Shown here: positions 55,552 through 63,932 of the stretch, one piece after another
How the letters are laid out: each line of letters begins with the position of its first letter
How positions within the stretch are numbered: position 1 is the stretch's first letter
Assembly (NCBI RefSeq): GCF_000718015.1
Contig: NZ_JODY01000003.1
Coordinates: 410,192-474,191 of the forward strand
DNA: 64,000 nucleotides
From: Streptomyces catenulae
GTDB taxonomy: Bacteria; Actinomycetota; Actinomycetes; Streptomycetales; Streptomycetaceae
Direction: 5' to 3'
Translations under genes and position numbers: made by a program
The notes under the pieces: model-generated
Databases searched by the model: none
What the model was told of the DNA's origin: nothing
What the model saw: the letters and a program-made list of their open reading frames with translations, nothing else

Positions 55552-57146
55552 GCGGCGGCCTCCTTGCCGGGGGTGTCCGGGGCGGCGGCGGGACGGTCCG
55601 GCGCCGGACCGGCGGAGGCGCCCGGGCCGGGGCGCTCGGGGGCGGCGGGGCCGTCGGCCGCCGGGGTGTCGGGGCCGTCCGTGCCGGGGCCGGGGCCGTC
55701 CGGCGGTCGTACCGGCAGTTCCACGGTGAACACCGCGCCGCCGTCGGGCGCGTTGGCGGCGCGGACGGTGCCGCCGTGCAGCCGGACGTTCTCCTGGGCG
55801 ATGGCGAGGCCGAGACCGCTGCCCTCGGAGCGGGCGCGCGACGAGTCCGCCTTGTAGAAGCGGTCGAAGACGTGCGGCAGGACCTGCGGGTCGATGCCGG
55901 GGCCGCTGTCGCGGACCTCCAGCAGCAGCCGGTCCGCGCCCGGTTCCGGCGCCCGGAGCCGGACGTGGACGGGGCTGCCGCCGTGGTGCAGGGCGTTGCC
56001 GACGAGGTTGGCGACGACGACGTCCAACCGGCGCGGATCGACGCGGGCGCGGACGCCGTCGGGCAGCTCCGCGCCGACCTCGTCCTGCCAGGCGCGGGCC
56101 TGGAGCGTCTTGCGGACGGTCTCGGCGACGTCCACCTCGTCGAGGTGGAGCGCGGCGGCGCCCGCGTCGAACCGCGAGACCTCCATCAGGTCCTCCACCA
56201 TGCGCGTCAGCTTCCCGGTCTCCTGGCTGATCAGCCGGACCGCGGACGCGGTGTCCGGGTCCAGCGCCGCGGCGTCCTCGTCCAGCACATCGGTGACCGC
56301 GGTCATCGCCGCGAGCGGGGTGCGCAGCTCGTGCGAGACGTCCGCGGCGAACCGGCGGGCGTTGGCCTCCAGCCGCCGCAGCTCCGCCACGCTCGCCTCC
56401 AGCTCCTCCGCCATGTCGTTGAACGACCGGGACAGCCCGGCGAGTTCGTCGGTGCCCTTGACCTCCAGCCGGGTGTCGAGCTTCCCCTCGGCCAGCCGCC
56501 CGGCCGCCTGCCGCAGCCGCCGCACCGGCCGCAGCACCCCCCGCGCGGCGAGCAGCGCGGGCAGCACCGACAGCGCCAGCACCGGCAGCGCACCCCGCTG
56601 CGCCGCGCTGACCAGCGCCTCGACGTTGGCCTCCTCGGCGTTGAGCGGGAGTTGGGCGTAGACCGACAGCGCGGACGGCCCGCCGTCGGACTGGCGTACC
56701 GGCATACCGATCAGCAGCCAGGGGTCACCGTCGCGCACCACCCGCTGGAACGCCGGGACATGGCGCCGCTCGACGGACTTCTCCAGCTCGGCGGGGAGGT
56801 GGACCGGGCCGCCGGCCGGGGCGTCGTCGCCGCCGGGGACGCCGCGGTAGCGGATCCGGACGTCCCAGTCGCGGGAGGTGCCGGAGCGCTCCAGCTGGAG
56901 GCGGAGGGCCTCCAGGTCGGTGCGGGAGGGCGGTACGGCCAGCTCCGGGGCGAGCGAGTTGATCTGGGTGCGCAGATCGTTGACGGCCATGTCCTGGGAG
57001 CGCTGCAGGATGGCGTTGCGTGCCTCGCGGTACGTCAGCCCGGCGGTGGTCAGCGCGCTGACCGCGGCGACCAGCAGGAACGCCACGACCAGCCGGACCC
57101 GCAGCCCCCGCAGCCGCCCCGGGGGCAGCAACCGGCGGCACCTCAC
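55548..57146 (-). CDS. Sensor histidine kinase (AfsQ2-like)
   Basis: The 532-aa kinase has an N-terminal transmembrane helix (about 17-37), an extracytoplasmic loop (about 40-185), a second helix (about 186-203), HAMP (about 204-256), a phosphoacceptor domain with SHELRTP (His 272) and an ATPase domain with NLVGNALHHGG, DSGPGIDP, FDRFYKADSSRARSEGSGLGLAI. The last 60 residues are Pro/Ala-rich. GTG 57146 overlaps the regulator stop (GTGA). Gene order matches the AfsQ1/Q2 loci of Streptomyces, which respond to nitrogen or envelope cues; that identity is inferred. Confidence 0.88.
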   Translation of the reverse strand: MRCRRLLPPGRLRGLRVRLVVAFLLVAAVSALTTAGLTYREARNAILQRSQDMAVNDLRTQINSLAPELAVPPSRTDLEALRLQLERSGTSRDWDVRIRYRGVPGGDDAPAGGPVHLPAELEKSVERRHVPAFQRVVRDGDPWLLIGMPVRQSDGGPSALSVYAQLPLNAEEANVEALVSAAQRGALPVLALSVLPALLAARGVLRPVRRLRQAAGRLAEGKLDTRLEVKGTDELAGLSRSFNDMAEELEASVAELRRLEANARRFAADVSHELRTPLAAMTAVTDVLDEDAAALDPDTASAVRLISQETGKLTRMVEDLMEVSRFDAGAAALHLDEVDVAETVRKTLQARAWQDEVGAELPDGVRARVDPRRLDVVVANLVGNALHHGGSPVHVRLRAPEPGADRLLLEVRDSGPGIDPQVLPHVFDRFYKADSSRARSEGSGLGLAIAQENVRLHGGTVRAANAPDGGAVFTVELPVRPPDGPGPGTDGPDTPAADGPAAPERPGPGASAGPAPDRPAAAPDTPGKEAAA

Positions 57147-57847
57147 AGGGGGCCGAAGCGGTAGCCGAAGCCGCGCACCGTCTGGACGAAGCGGGGGCTG
57201 CGCGGGGTGTCCTCTATCTTCGTCCGCAGCCGCATCACACAGGCGTCCACCAGCCGGGCGTCGCCGTGGTAGCTGTGCTCCCAGACGTGTTCCAGCAGTT
57301 GCTGGCGGCTGAAGACCTGCCCGGGCGTGGCCGACAGGAAGAGCAGCAGCTTCATCTCGGAGGGCGCGAGCGCCAGGTCCCGGCCGTCCTTGGCGACGAC
57401 GAGCCCGGCGCGGTCGATGGCGAGCGCGCCGTACGACTCGACGGGCGCGGGCCCGGGCTCGGCGGCGGCAGAGCCGTCGGCGGGCGGTGCGGTGCGGCGC
57501 AGCACCGCCCGTATGCGGGCCTCCAGGACCTCGCCGCGGGCCGGTTTGACGATGTAGTCGTCGGCGCCCGCCTCCAGACCGAGGACCACGTCGAGGTCGT
57601 CGCCGCGTGCGGTGAGCATGATGATCGGCAGCTGCCGCTCGGTGCGGATCAGACGGCAGACCTCGAAGCCGTCCTTGCCCGGCAGCATGAGGTCGAGCAG
57701 CACGATGTCCGGCCGGAAGCCGGGCAGCAGATCGAGGCCCTCCTCGCCGCTGCCGGCCGCCGCGACGTCGTGGCCGCGCCGCCGCAGGGCGAGGGACACC
57801 CCGTCACGTACGGCGGCGTCGTCCTCGATCAGAAGTACACGTGGCAT
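57143..57847 (-). CDS. OmpR-family response regulator (AfsQ1-like)
   Basis: The 234-aa regulator has a receiver domain with D9-D10, phosphoacceptor D52 and K101, then an OmpR winged-helix domain (LALAPSEMKLLLFLSATPGQVFSRQQLLEHVWEHSYHGDARLVDACVMRLRTKIEDTPRSPRFVQTVRGFGYRFGPL). This matches the AfsQ1 group. It is the first gene of a fully overlapping operon with the kinase and lipoprotein. In S. coelicolor afsQ1 is divergent from sigQ; here the divergent gene is a polysaccharide deacetylase instead. Confidence 0.9.
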   Translation of the reverse strand: MPRVLLIEDDAAVRDGVSLALRRRGHDVAAAGSGEEGLDLLPGFRPDIVLLDLMLPGKDGFEVCRLIRTERQLPIIMLTARGDDLDVVLGLEAGADDYIVKPARGEVLEARIRAVLRRTAPPADGSAAAEPGPAPVESYGALAIDRAGLVVAKDGRDLALAPSEMKLLLFLSATPGQVFSRQQLLEHVWEHSYHGDARLVDACVMRLRTKIEDTPRSPRFVQTVRGFGYRFGPL

Positions 57848-57997
57848 GGGTTCAGTATCAAGAACTTTCATGATGGATCGGTAACAGAGGCATCCTGATC
57901 GGTTTCCTTCGCATCTGTGGGGGTGCGGCCGGAAGCCGGAAAACGCCCGGACCGCACGAGACCACGGACAGACCCACGAGACGGTGCGAGGGACGGC

Positions 57998-58777
57998 ATG
58001 AACAGGGCGGGGCGCTTCGGGAGCGGGCGCGGCATTCTCAAGACGGTCACCGCGACGGTGGTGGCGCTCGGCGCCGCCGGGGCACTCGCCCTGACCTGGC
58101 CCGGCGGCCCCGCGAGCGCCGAGGCGGACACCCCCGGGGCGACACAGGCGGCCTCTCCCGGTCCGACGACCCGGCCCGTGGACCCGTCGATCGTGCACGC
58201 CTCGGACCGCCCCGGCCGCAGCCTCAACATCACCATCGACGACGGCCCGGACCCGGTGTGGACCCCGAAGGTCCTCGACGTCCTCGAACGCCACCACGTC
58301 AAGGCGGTGTTCTGCATGATCGGACCGCAGGCCGCGGCCCACCCCGACCTCGTCCGCCGGGTCGTCGCCGCCGGTCACCGCCTCTGCGACCACACCATCA
58401 GCCACGACACCGGCATGGACCACCGGCCCGAGCGCTACCAGTCGGACCAGATCCTCCCCGCCCAGCGGATGATCGAGAAGGCCGGGGGCGCGCCGGTGCG
58501 CTACTACCGGGCGCCCGGCGGCGCCTTCACGCCCTACAGCCGCACCCTCGCCGCCGGGCACGGGATGCGGCCGCTGGGCTGGAACATCGACAGCAAGGAC
58601 TTCGAGGGCGGCTCCGTCGCCACCATCGAGGCGACCGTCCGCAGCGAGCTGTCGAACGGCCCGACCGTCCTCTTCCACGACGGCGGCGGCGACCGCTCCC
58701 GCACCGTCCAGGCACTGGACGAGCTGCTGCCGTGGCTGCGGCAGCAGGGCTACGGATTCGGCTTCCCGCAGCACTGA
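57998..58777 (+). CDS. Secreted polysaccharide deacetylase (CE4)
   Basis: The 259-aa precursor has a signal peptide (about 1-40, ending ASAEA) and a NodB/CE4 domain: NITIDDGPDP (TFDDGP motif with catalytic and metal Asp), CDHTISHD (metal-binding His pair), YYRAPGGAF (RxPxG) and a late VLFHDGG. It removes N-acetyl groups from chitin oligomers or peptidoglycan outside the cell. The start at ATG 57998 has GAGGGA four bases upstream. It is divergent from the AfsQ1-like gene, so it could be a target of that system. Confidence 0.88.
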   Translation: MNRAGRFGSGRGILKTVTATVVALGAAGALALTWPGGPASAEADTPGATQAASPGPTTRPVDPSIVHASDRPGRSLNITIDDGPDPVWTPKVLDVLERHHVKAVFCMIGPQAAAHPDLVRRVVAAGHRLCDHTISHDTGMDHRPERYQSDQILPAQRMIEKAGGAPVRYYRAPGGAFTPYSRTLAAGHGMRPLGWNIDSKDFEGGSVATIEATVRSELSNGPTVLFHDGGGDRSRTVQALDELLPWLRQQGYGFGFPQH

Positions 58778-58780
58778 CAC

Positions 58781-58822
58781 CGCGTCCCCGGCGGGCACGG
58801 AGCGGTGCCCGCCGGGGACGCG
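58781..58822. terminator. Bidirectional hairpin terminator
   Basis: Perfect 18-bp inverted repeat (58781-58798 and 58805-58822, six-base loop) between the convergent deacetylase and SsgA-family genes; the strongest hairpin in the window. Confidence 0.85.
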
Positions 58823-58844
58823 CGGAGGAGCGGACGCCGGGCGC

Positions 58845-59258
58845 TCAGGCGGCGCCGAAGAGTGCGGCCAGACCACGGTCGACATCGAGGTGGGTCGGCT
58901 CCTGACCGGCCGGTACCGCCGCGTACGAGCGGGCCAGGAAGCGCCGTACATCCGTGGTGCGCAGCTGCACCATCGCCACGCCCTCGTCGGCGTGGAACTC
59001 CATGACCGTGCGCTCCGGACCGGCCGGCCGCACCCGCACATCGCCCCGGCCGACGGGGGAGTGCACCCCCTCGGCCAGCAGCTCCCGCGCGAACGCCCAG
59101 TCCACCGCGGCCCCGTCGAGGGAGATCTCCGGCGGGAACGACATCCGCACCGCCAGCGGATCGCGGGGGTGGTACCGCAGCACGGCGGGGACCGTGTGCG
59201 GCCCGGGAGTCGTCGCGAGGAGGCGGACCTGGACGGCGTGGTCGATGGTGGCGGGCAT
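58845..59258 (-). CDS. SsgA-family sporulation/cell-division protein
   Basis: The 137-aa protein is an SsgA-like protein: VQVRLLATTPGPHTVPAVLRYHPRDPLAVRMSFP, VDWAFARELLAEGVHSPVGRGDVRVRPAG, and FLARSYAAVPAGQEPTHLDVDRGLAALF. The family occurs only in morphologically complex actinomycetes and guides septum placement, wall remodelling and spore maturation. Which paralogue this is cannot be told. ATG 59258 follows AGGAG. It is the clearest taxonomic marker of the window. Confidence 0.93.
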   Translation of the reverse strand: MPATIDHAVQVRLLATTPGPHTVPAVLRYHPRDPLAVRMSFPPEISLDGAAVDWAFARELLAEGVHSPVGRGDVRVRPAGPERTVMEFHADEGVAMVQLRTTDVRRFLARSYAAVPAGQEPTHLDVDRGLAALFGAA

Positions 59259-59427
59259 CGCGGCGGCTCCTCACAACGGGGTCGGTTCACGGCATCACTC
59301 ACCCCCTAGGACGAACGAGGGGCCCCGGTCGTGCACGCACAGGGGGTGTGATCTGTGTCATGGCGCGCATCGGCGGGGGAGAAGCGGGTAGCCGCGATCC
59401 GGCCGCCGCGTCACCGGCACCACCCGC

Positions 59428-60966
59428 TCAGCGCCGCCCGCTCTCCGCCGCCCCCACCAGGAACTCCTCGACGATGCCGGGCGCGGCGCCCGCGGCGAAC
59501 CCCGGCGCCCGCGCCGCCGCCAGATCCGGGATCCGGTGCCGCCCCTCGCCCGCGGCGAACGCGGCGGTCAGCGTCACCAGCCCGGCGCGGCGGCCGAACG
59601 GGGTGCTGGAGAACGTCCACGCCGCGACCGCCGACCGCTCCAGCGCCAGCGTGTCCCGGCCGAACACCCCCGACCGCACCACGAGATGGCCGCCGCACAG
59701 CCCGTACCCGAGCGCCCGGTACGCCTCCCGCGCCGCCCACTCCACCGCCGCCGCCGACACCACCGCGTACGCCCCCGCCCACACCAGCAGCGCCGGTGTG
59801 CAGGCCGCCGCGCCACCGGCCAGGACCGCCGTGCCCGGCAGCGTCACCCAGCACAGCCCCCGCAGCCGCCGCCTGCGCAGCGCCGCCCGGGGCGGGCGCG
59901 TCAGCGCCGTCGGGGCGCCCCGGTCCGGCAGCGGCGGATCGGGGAACGGCGCCCCCAGCGCCCCACCGGCCACCCGCACCGCCAGCGCCCGCGGCGCCGG
60001 TGGCAGCAGTCCGCTGCGCGCACGGTTCTCGTCGCGGTCGCCGAGGCCACCGGCCACCGCCCGCACCGCCGCACCGCCGCCCGCCCGCAGCAGCAGCGGC
60101 TCCCGGAGCAGCACCCCGCGCAGCCGGGCCCGGTCGATGGTGACCGTCCGCGTGGTGAACAGGCCGCGCCGCACCCGCAGCGTCGATCCGTCGGCCCACT
60201 CCAGGCGGTGGCCCCACCAGTTCTCCGCGTACAGCGCCACCGCGCCGACCGCCCCGGCGGCCAGCAGGACGAGCAGCGCCGCGGGGACCGTCAGCCACGG
60301 CGACACCGTGCCGAACGCCGCGAACGCCCGCCGGACGACGCCCAGTTCCCAGAGGTCGACGCCCATGCCGTGCAGCACCCGGTGGACCGTACCGGCCGCG
60401 ATCAGCACCCCGCCGACCACCCAGAACGTCAGCGGCGCGTACCGCAGCCAGCGCGGCGAGAAGCGCGCCAGCACCGGGTCGTCGGCCACCGCACCGGGCG
60501 TGGCCCGGGCGAGCAGCGCGTCCCGCACCTGCCGTGCCTCGGCGACCGGCAGCGCGTCCAGCGTCGGCACACCGCTCCCCTCGCCCGCGGTCCCGGCCCG
60601 CAACGCCGCCAGCCGCAGCACCCGGTGGAGAGGCGTCGCGGTGAGATCGACGGTGCGGATCCGGTCCAGCGGCACGGTGCGCAGCCGCCGGGTCCACGCC
60701 CCCGTCCGCACCTCCAGCGCCGCACCGGTGACCCGGAACTCCGTACGCGCCCACCGCACCGCGCCCACCGCGGTGACCACGGCGAACGACACGGTGAGCG
60801 CGGCCAGCGTGATCCAGGTGCCGGGCGGGATCCGCCCACCGGTGAGGACGGCCGCCGCCCCCAGGGAGGCCAGCGGCGGCAGCGGCCAGGTGGCGTGCAC
60901 CAGGAGGGTGCGCGGATGCGTCCGGCGCCATCCGCCGCCGGGGGCGCGGCGCGTCGTGTCCGTCAT
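59428..60966 (-). CDS. PH-domain membrane protein, YdbT-like
   Basis: The 512-aa membrane protein has repeated bacterial PH (bPH2) units and several hydrophobic helix pairs: WARTEFRVTGAALEVRTGAWTRRLRTVPLDRIRTVDLTATPLHRVL (first), GHRLEWADGSTLRVRRGLFTTRTVTIDRARLRGVLL (second) and LVVRSGVFGRDTLALERSAVAAWTFSSTPFGRRAGLVTL (third). This is the YdbT arrangement. Family members with YdbS help protect cells from certain antimicrobial peptides and SdpC-type toxins in Bacillus. Its ATG overlaps the YdbS-like stop (ATGA). Confidence 0.88.
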   Translation of the reverse strand: MTDTTRRAPGGGWRRTHPRTLLVHATWPLPPLASLGAAAVLTGGRIPPGTWITLAALTVSFAVVTAVGAVRWARTEFRVTGAALEVRTGAWTRRLRTVPLDRIRTVDLTATPLHRVLRLAALRAGTAGEGSGVPTLDALPVAEARQVRDALLARATPGAVADDPVLARFSPRWLRYAPLTFWVVGGVLIAAGTVHRVLHGMGVDLWELGVVRRAFAAFGTVSPWLTVPAALLVLLAAGAVGAVALYAENWWGHRLEWADGSTLRVRRGLFTTRTVTIDRARLRGVLLREPLLLRAGGGAAVRAVAGGLGDRDENRARSGLLPPAPRALAVRVAGGALGAPFPDPPLPDRGAPTALTRPPRAALRRRRLRGLCWVTLPGTAVLAGGAAACTPALLVWAGAYAVVSAAAVEWAAREAYRALGYGLCGGHLVVRSGVFGRDTLALERSAVAAWTFSSTPFGRRAGLVTLTAAFAAGEGRHRIPDLAAARAPGFAAGAAPGIVEEFLVGAAESGRR

Positions 60967-61499
60967 GCCGTGTCCCCCAAAATCAGCTGCGCCGCCGCGC
61001 CGATCCGCCGGGACAGCTCCTCCGCCCCCGCCTCGGACAGCCCGCGGATCCTGATGTCGCCCGCGGTCGAGGCGGTGGTCACGGTGACCGTCGCCAGCCC
61101 GAACCGGCGCTCCAGCGGGCCCCGGACGGTGTCGACCGTCTGCACCCGCGACAGCGGCGCGATCCGCCGCCGCTGCCGGTACCAGCCGTCGGACGCGTAC
61201 ACCGCCCGCCCGCCCAACTCCCAGGCGTGCACTGCGTACCGCACCCGCGGCATCAGCACGAGATGCAGCAGCGCGGGGACGACGAGGGCCACCAGCAGCG
61301 GGCCCAGCCAGGGCAGCGCCCCCGGGAAGAAGAGCAGGGCGCAGAGCGCGAGCGCCACCGCCGTCAGCAGCACCGGGCCGCCCACCGTCAGCAGCGCCCG
61401 CACCGTCCACCAGCGGCGCGCCCGCGGGTCGACGCGGTGCCGGGGCGGCCTGAGCGCCGGTGCTGCGGCAGGCGGTGGTGCGGTTCCGGATCCGGGCAT
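60963..61499 (-). CDS. PH-domain membrane protein, YdbS-like
   Basis: The 178-aa protein has two hydrophobic helices (about 33-85) and one bPH2 domain (RYAVHAWELGGRAVYASDGWYRQRRRIAPLSRVQTVDTVRGPLERRFGLATVTVTTAS). It is the small partner of the YdbT-like protein, translated first, with overlapping stop and start. ATG 61499 is preceded by a G-rich Shine-Dalgarno. It is divergent from a TetR gene across a palindrome-rich 110-bp promoter region and is probably repressed by it. Confidence 0.88.
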   Translation of the reverse strand: MPGSGTAPPPAAAPALRPPRHRVDPRARRWWTVRALLTVGGPVLLTAVALALCALLFFPGALPWLGPLLVALVVPALLHLVLMPRVRYAVHAWELGGRAVYASDGWYRQRRRIAPLSRVQTVDTVRGPLERRFGLATVTVTTASTAGDIRIRGLSEAGAEELSRRIGAAAQLILGDTA

Positions 61500-61515
61500 G
61501 GCGATCCCCCGTTGG

Positions 61516-61564
61516 CAAGTCAACTGTATTGGACGTGGGTACGTTATACCGTACGAGTGACTTG
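61516..61564. promoter_or_regulatory. TetR-type operator region with nested inverted repeats
   Basis: Between the divergent ydbS-like and tetR genes lies GTACG-TTATAC-CGTAC (61539-61554), a 16-bp palindrome with one mismatch pair. It is nested inside outer perfect arms CAAGTCA (61516-61522) and TGACTTG (61558-61564). A plus-strand TTGGAC/TACGAG pair at 17 bp and a minus-strand TTTACA/TAACGT pair at 16 bp fall within it. The AT-rich composition stands out. Confidence 0.6.
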
Positions 61565-61609
61565 TAAAAGCGGGCCGGACGGAACCGGCCCGACGACGGG
61601 AGGCCGGGC

Positions 61610-62221
61610 GTGCCCAAGAAGGTCGATCACGAGGCCAGACGGCGGGAGATCGCACAGGCGCTCTGGCGGATCGCGAGCACCCGCGGCCTGGACGGCGCCG
61701 GACTGCGCGACGTCGCCGCCGAAGCCGGTATCTCCCTCGGGCGGCTGCAGCACTACTTCCGCACCAAGGACGCCATGCTCGCCTTCGCCCTCCGCCACAT
61801 CAACGCCCTCGCCGACCGCCGCATCCGCGACCGCATCGAGGCGCTGGACGGCGAGCCGACCCCGCGCGAGGTGCTCCGGACCTGCCTGATCGGCATGTTG
61901 CCGCTGGACGACCGGAGCCGCACCGGCGCCCTCGTCGGCGCCGCCTACTTCGTCCGCGCCGTCCACGACGCCGACCTGCGCGCCGAGGCCAAGAACGGCA
62001 TCCCCCACCTCCGCGACTTCTTCACCGGACAACTCCGCCGCGCCGCCGACCGCGGCGAACTCCCGCCCGCCCGCGCCACGGACGACGAGGCGATGCTCCT
62101 CATCAGCCTCGCCGACGGCCTCTCCACCTACCTCCTCCTGGAGGTCCACACCCAGGAACAGGCGCTCCGTCTGCTCGACCTCCATCTGGGCCAACTCTTC
62201 GAGGGGGAGGCGAGGGAGTGA
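61610..62221 (+). CDS. TetR-family transcriptional regulator
   Basis: The 203-aa protein has a TetR N-terminal helix-turn-helix (RREIAQALWRIASTRGLDGAGLRDVAAEAGISLGRLQHYFRTKDAMLAFAL, residues 11-61) of the BetI-like subgroup, and a ligand-binding all-helical C-terminus. GTG 61610 follows GGGAGG at six bases. It is divergent from the ydbS/ydbT-like pair and probably represses both, through the palindrome at 61539-61554. Confidence 0.9.
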   Translation: MPKKVDHEARRREIAQALWRIASTRGLDGAGLRDVAAEAGISLGRLQHYFRTKDAMLAFALRHINALADRRIRDRIEALDGEPTPREVLRTCLIGMLPLDDRSRTGALVGAAYFVRAVHDADLRAEAKNGIPHLRDFFTGQLRRAADRGELPPARATDDEAMLLISLADGLSTYLLLEVHTQEQALRLLDLHLGQLFEGEARE

Positions 62222-62590
62222 CGGACGGGCCCGGCGCGAGCGGGGTGGCCGGGCCTCCTGATGTGGCGTCAAGTCGCCGTATGGCTTCCGGGGCGGCGCC
62301 TCCCCGACCCCACTGAGGACAATTCAGGGCGATTGCCCCTACCCGCCCTTGTCCACCCTGACTTGTCCGCAGTTGTCGCTTCCGGGTGGGGCGCCCGCGC
62401 CGCAAGCGGGGGCGTACGGGAGCGCGCCGTGACGCCTTTCACCAATGCCACGTGCCGGTCATGGCCCGACAGATGGGAGAATCAACGCTCCTAGGTGGAC
62501 GAACTCCTCCGGGCCAGCTCCCGGACCGACCCTCCCCGGAACGCGCGGCCACCGCCGCCCGCCCGGGGCGAACTCCGAAGGTTGCCCCCC
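62222..62590. other. 369-bp intergenic region with TTGTCC repeats
   Basis: TTGTCC occurs at 62349-62354 and 62363-62368 and TTGTCG at 62373-62378, in a part less GC-rich than the rest, probably the promoter of the sigma-factor gene. No gene recognised. Confidence 0.5.
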
Positions 62591-63932
62591 ATGTCTGAAG
62601 CCCCCGCGGACTCCGCGTGGCCCGCGGACCGGCTCACCCCCACGGTGTCGGTCCCCGCACAGGCCGGCGCCCCCGAGGAACCCGGCGCCTCCGCCGTCGA
62701 CGTCTACACCGAGCTGTACGCCCAGGAGCACCCGCGCCTGGTCGGCTACGCCCGCTCGCTGATCGCCAACGCCTGGCTCGCCGAGGACGTCGTCGCCGAG
62801 GCCCACTTCCGCGTCTGGCGCCGCATCCACGGCGGCCACCACATCGACAACGTCCCGGCCTATCTGCGGACCACCATCCGCCACCTCGCCTCCAGCGCCG
62901 GATCGGACGCCGCCCGCGAGGTCCCCCGCGACCCCGAGGACGGCCGGAGCTGGCCCGAGACCGTCACCGTCGGCGGCGCCACCCCGCCGGAGGACCCCGC
63001 ACAACGCGTCGCCTACGTCGACCAGCTCGCCCGCGTCCTCGACCAACTCCCGCACCGCTGGGTGAAGGCCCTCTGGCTCGCCGAGGCCGAGGGCCAGCCG
63101 CTGGAGGCCGTTGGCAAGGCCATCGGCGCGGGCAAGGGGGCCACCGCCGTCCTCCTCCACCGCGCCCGGGAAGGCATGCGCCAGGCGTTCCTGCGCGGAT
63201 TGCCCGGCAGCCCCGAGACGGCAGCCTGCGGCACCCACTGGGAACGGATGCCCGCCTACCTGCGCGGCGAGGCCACCGCCCGGCAGGCCGACGGCATCGC
63301 CGACCACCTCCCGGACTGCGCCGACTGCCGCGACCGGCTCGCCCTGCTCACCCGCGCCAACCACCGCCTGCCCGCGCTCACCGGCCCCGCACTGCTGGTG
63401 TTCCTGGCCGGTGGCTCCGCGAAGTTCCTCCTCCCGCTGCTCGGCGCCGGAGCCGGTGCGGGGGCCGCCGCCGCGGCCTCCTCCGGTACCACTCCGGCCC
63501 CCGGCAGCGTCCTCGGCGCGCTGCGCCGACTGCTGCGCCTCCGCTCCGGCCCGGCCGCCGCGACGGCCGGTGGCGTCGCGGTCGTCGCCGTCGCCGGAGC
63601 CGCGATGGCCGCCGGGTACGTCCTCACCGACGACACCTCCACCCCGAAGCCCCGCCCGCAGGCCGCGGCCGTCGCACCGCAGACGCCCGCCTCCCCGGCC
63701 CCCTCCGACGCCCCGCCGCGCAGCCCGCAGGCACCGCCCCCCGGACCGCCCGCGGTACCGCCCGCCCCGGGCGCCCCGGCCGCACCGTCGGAATCCCCGT
63801 CCCCGTCCGCGTCACCCACCACCGCACCGCCCACCCCCGGGCCCACGGTTCCCACCGTCCCGCCCACGACGCCGGGCCCGACGCCCACGCCCACGGCCTC
63901 ACCCACCCCGAGCCCGACCCTGACCCCCACAC
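62591..63932 (+). CDS. Sigma-70/ECF factor fused to zinc finger and membrane anchor (3' truncated)
   Basis: At least 447 aa of genuine sequence are present. Residues about 36-80 are sigma region 2 and 133-183 region 4. A zinc-finger anti-sigma-like segment follows with H219-x3-C223-x2-C226, then two hydrophobic segments (about 244-262 and 294-315) and a long Pro/Ala/Ser/Thr-rich, presumably extracellular tail. The sigma, its inhibitor-like module and a membrane anchor are thus one chain. ATG 62591 was chosen with GAAGG ten bases upstream. The stop codon is not reached: from 63933 the sequence is adapter, so the ending SYTHLTLPTILLV is artefactual. Confidence 0.85.
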
